A stretch of 6,914 nt of DNA, taken from positions 1 to 6,914 of the forward strand of contig SYLK01000455.1 of the NCBI GenBank assembly GCA_005809115.1. Direction: 5' to 3'. Positions 6,454 through 6,914 of the stretch are shown here, in pieces. Numbering within the stretch: position 1 is the stretch's first letter; each line of letters begins with the position of its first letter. Origin of the DNA: Planctomyces sp. (lineage in GTDB: Bacteria; Planctomycetota; Planctomycetia; Planctomycetales; Planctomycetaceae). The notes below the pieces were generated by a model. It saw only the letters and a program-made list of their open reading frames with translations. It did not search any database and was not told where the DNA came from. The translations under genes were made by a program, and so were the position numbers.

Positions 6454-6914
6454 CGACACTCACGGCTCCGCCAGGCTCACGCGCCTGACCGTGTTGAAGA
6501 AGTGGTTCGAACACCCCGGCCGCTTGCCCGCCTTCGGTCTGTGGATTGCGAAACGTGCGGCCGGTCGCAAGGGCAAGACGAGGGCGGCGGCGGCATTGAT
6601 GGGCGAAGCGCGCGCGCTGCTGGGAACGACGGCATCTCGCGAAGGCGTCCTGCGGCTCGTGGACCCGAGAGCGGCAAAACTGCTGCATGACCGGGCACGG
6701 GATTTTCAGAACGAGTTCCAGCACCAGCCGTGGCGATCGGTGCGGATCATTCATTGCTGGCCGCTGCTGTTGGTGGAGAAGGGACTGGCCCTCCATATCA
6801 GCCCGGCAGCCCCGCCGGCTGACGGTTACAAGCTGGCCGCCGACTTCTGCCAGCACGATGACTCGCGGTATGGGAACAGCCTGAACGGGCCGAGCCGCAC
6901 CAGGATCAGAGAAA
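6434..6914 (+). CDS. Unidentified open frame, probably 5'-truncated, running off the window
   Basis: Frame 2 is open from just after TGA at 6431-6433 to the window end (160 codons, incomplete). The peptide looks like real protein: KKWFEHPGRLPAFGLWIAKR, then RDFQNEFQHQPW, IIHCWPLLLVEKGLALHI and DGYKLAADFCQH. The competing frames give Arg- and Gly-rich strings instead. I do not recognise the family, and no signal peptide or membrane segment is evident. No good start is seen: the only ATG (6599) lies inside the protein-like stretch, and the GTG at 6491 has no convincing ribosome binding site. It overlaps the end of the decayed oxygenase in another frame. It is therefore either the 3' part of the same damaged gene after a frameshift, or the remains of a second gene joined by deletion. 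Confidence 0.5.

Noticed and set aside
6028..6690. A single intact 220-aa protein in frame 1
   Set aside because: Only two internal stretches resemble a known family; the middle and the Arg/Gly-rich C-terminal part look like out-of-frame translation, and better peptides lie in frame 2.

Overview
The window looks like chromosomal DNA of a planctomycete (phylum Planctomycetota). The clearest sign is the adjacent pair on the minus strand: a planctomycete-type cytochrome c protein (PSC1, DUF1549 and DUF1553 domains) followed by a Tat-exported DUF1501 protein. This pair recurs, often in many copies, in planctomycete genomes and is uncommon elsewhere. The DNA is GC-rich and the genes prefer G or C at third codon positions.

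Layout. From 4016 down to 19 on the minus strand lies a two-gene operon: the PSC1/DUF1549/DUF1553 protein (856 aa), a 5-bp gap, then the DUF1501 protein (473 aa). Both carry export signals (Sec-like and Tat-like), so they probably act together outside the cytoplasmic membrane. Their biochemical role is not established. On the plus strand, a 12-TM-type MFS transporter resembling the organophosphate:phosphate antiporter (GlpT/UhpT) branch ends at 6017. Its start is either 4635 (preferred) or 4485. The two transcription units diverge.

The divergent intergenic region (4017 to about 4484 or 4634) holds the most distinctive non-coding structure: two 31-bp inverted arms (4116-4146 and 4329-4359, 30 of 31 matching) enclosing 182 bp. 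The first part of that interval holds a GC-rich hairpin. A third copy of the arm core, AATCAGTTGA, lies at 4028-4037, just upstream of the cytochrome gene start. This may be a small non-autonomous element (MITE-like) or a regulatory structure. The sequence alone does not decide.

Downstream of the transporter, 6070-6453 is a decayed 2-oxoglutarate/Fe(II) oxygenase gene. Three family-like pieces remain in two frames, and the region that should carry the first iron ligands (HxD) is absent. It is followed by an unidentified open frame (6434-6914) that lacks a convincing start and runs off the window.

I see no tRNA, rRNA, CRISPR array, transposase, or recognisable defence or biosynthetic system. 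The part most worth following up is the inverted-repeat intergenic region, then the gene-remnant zone at the right end.
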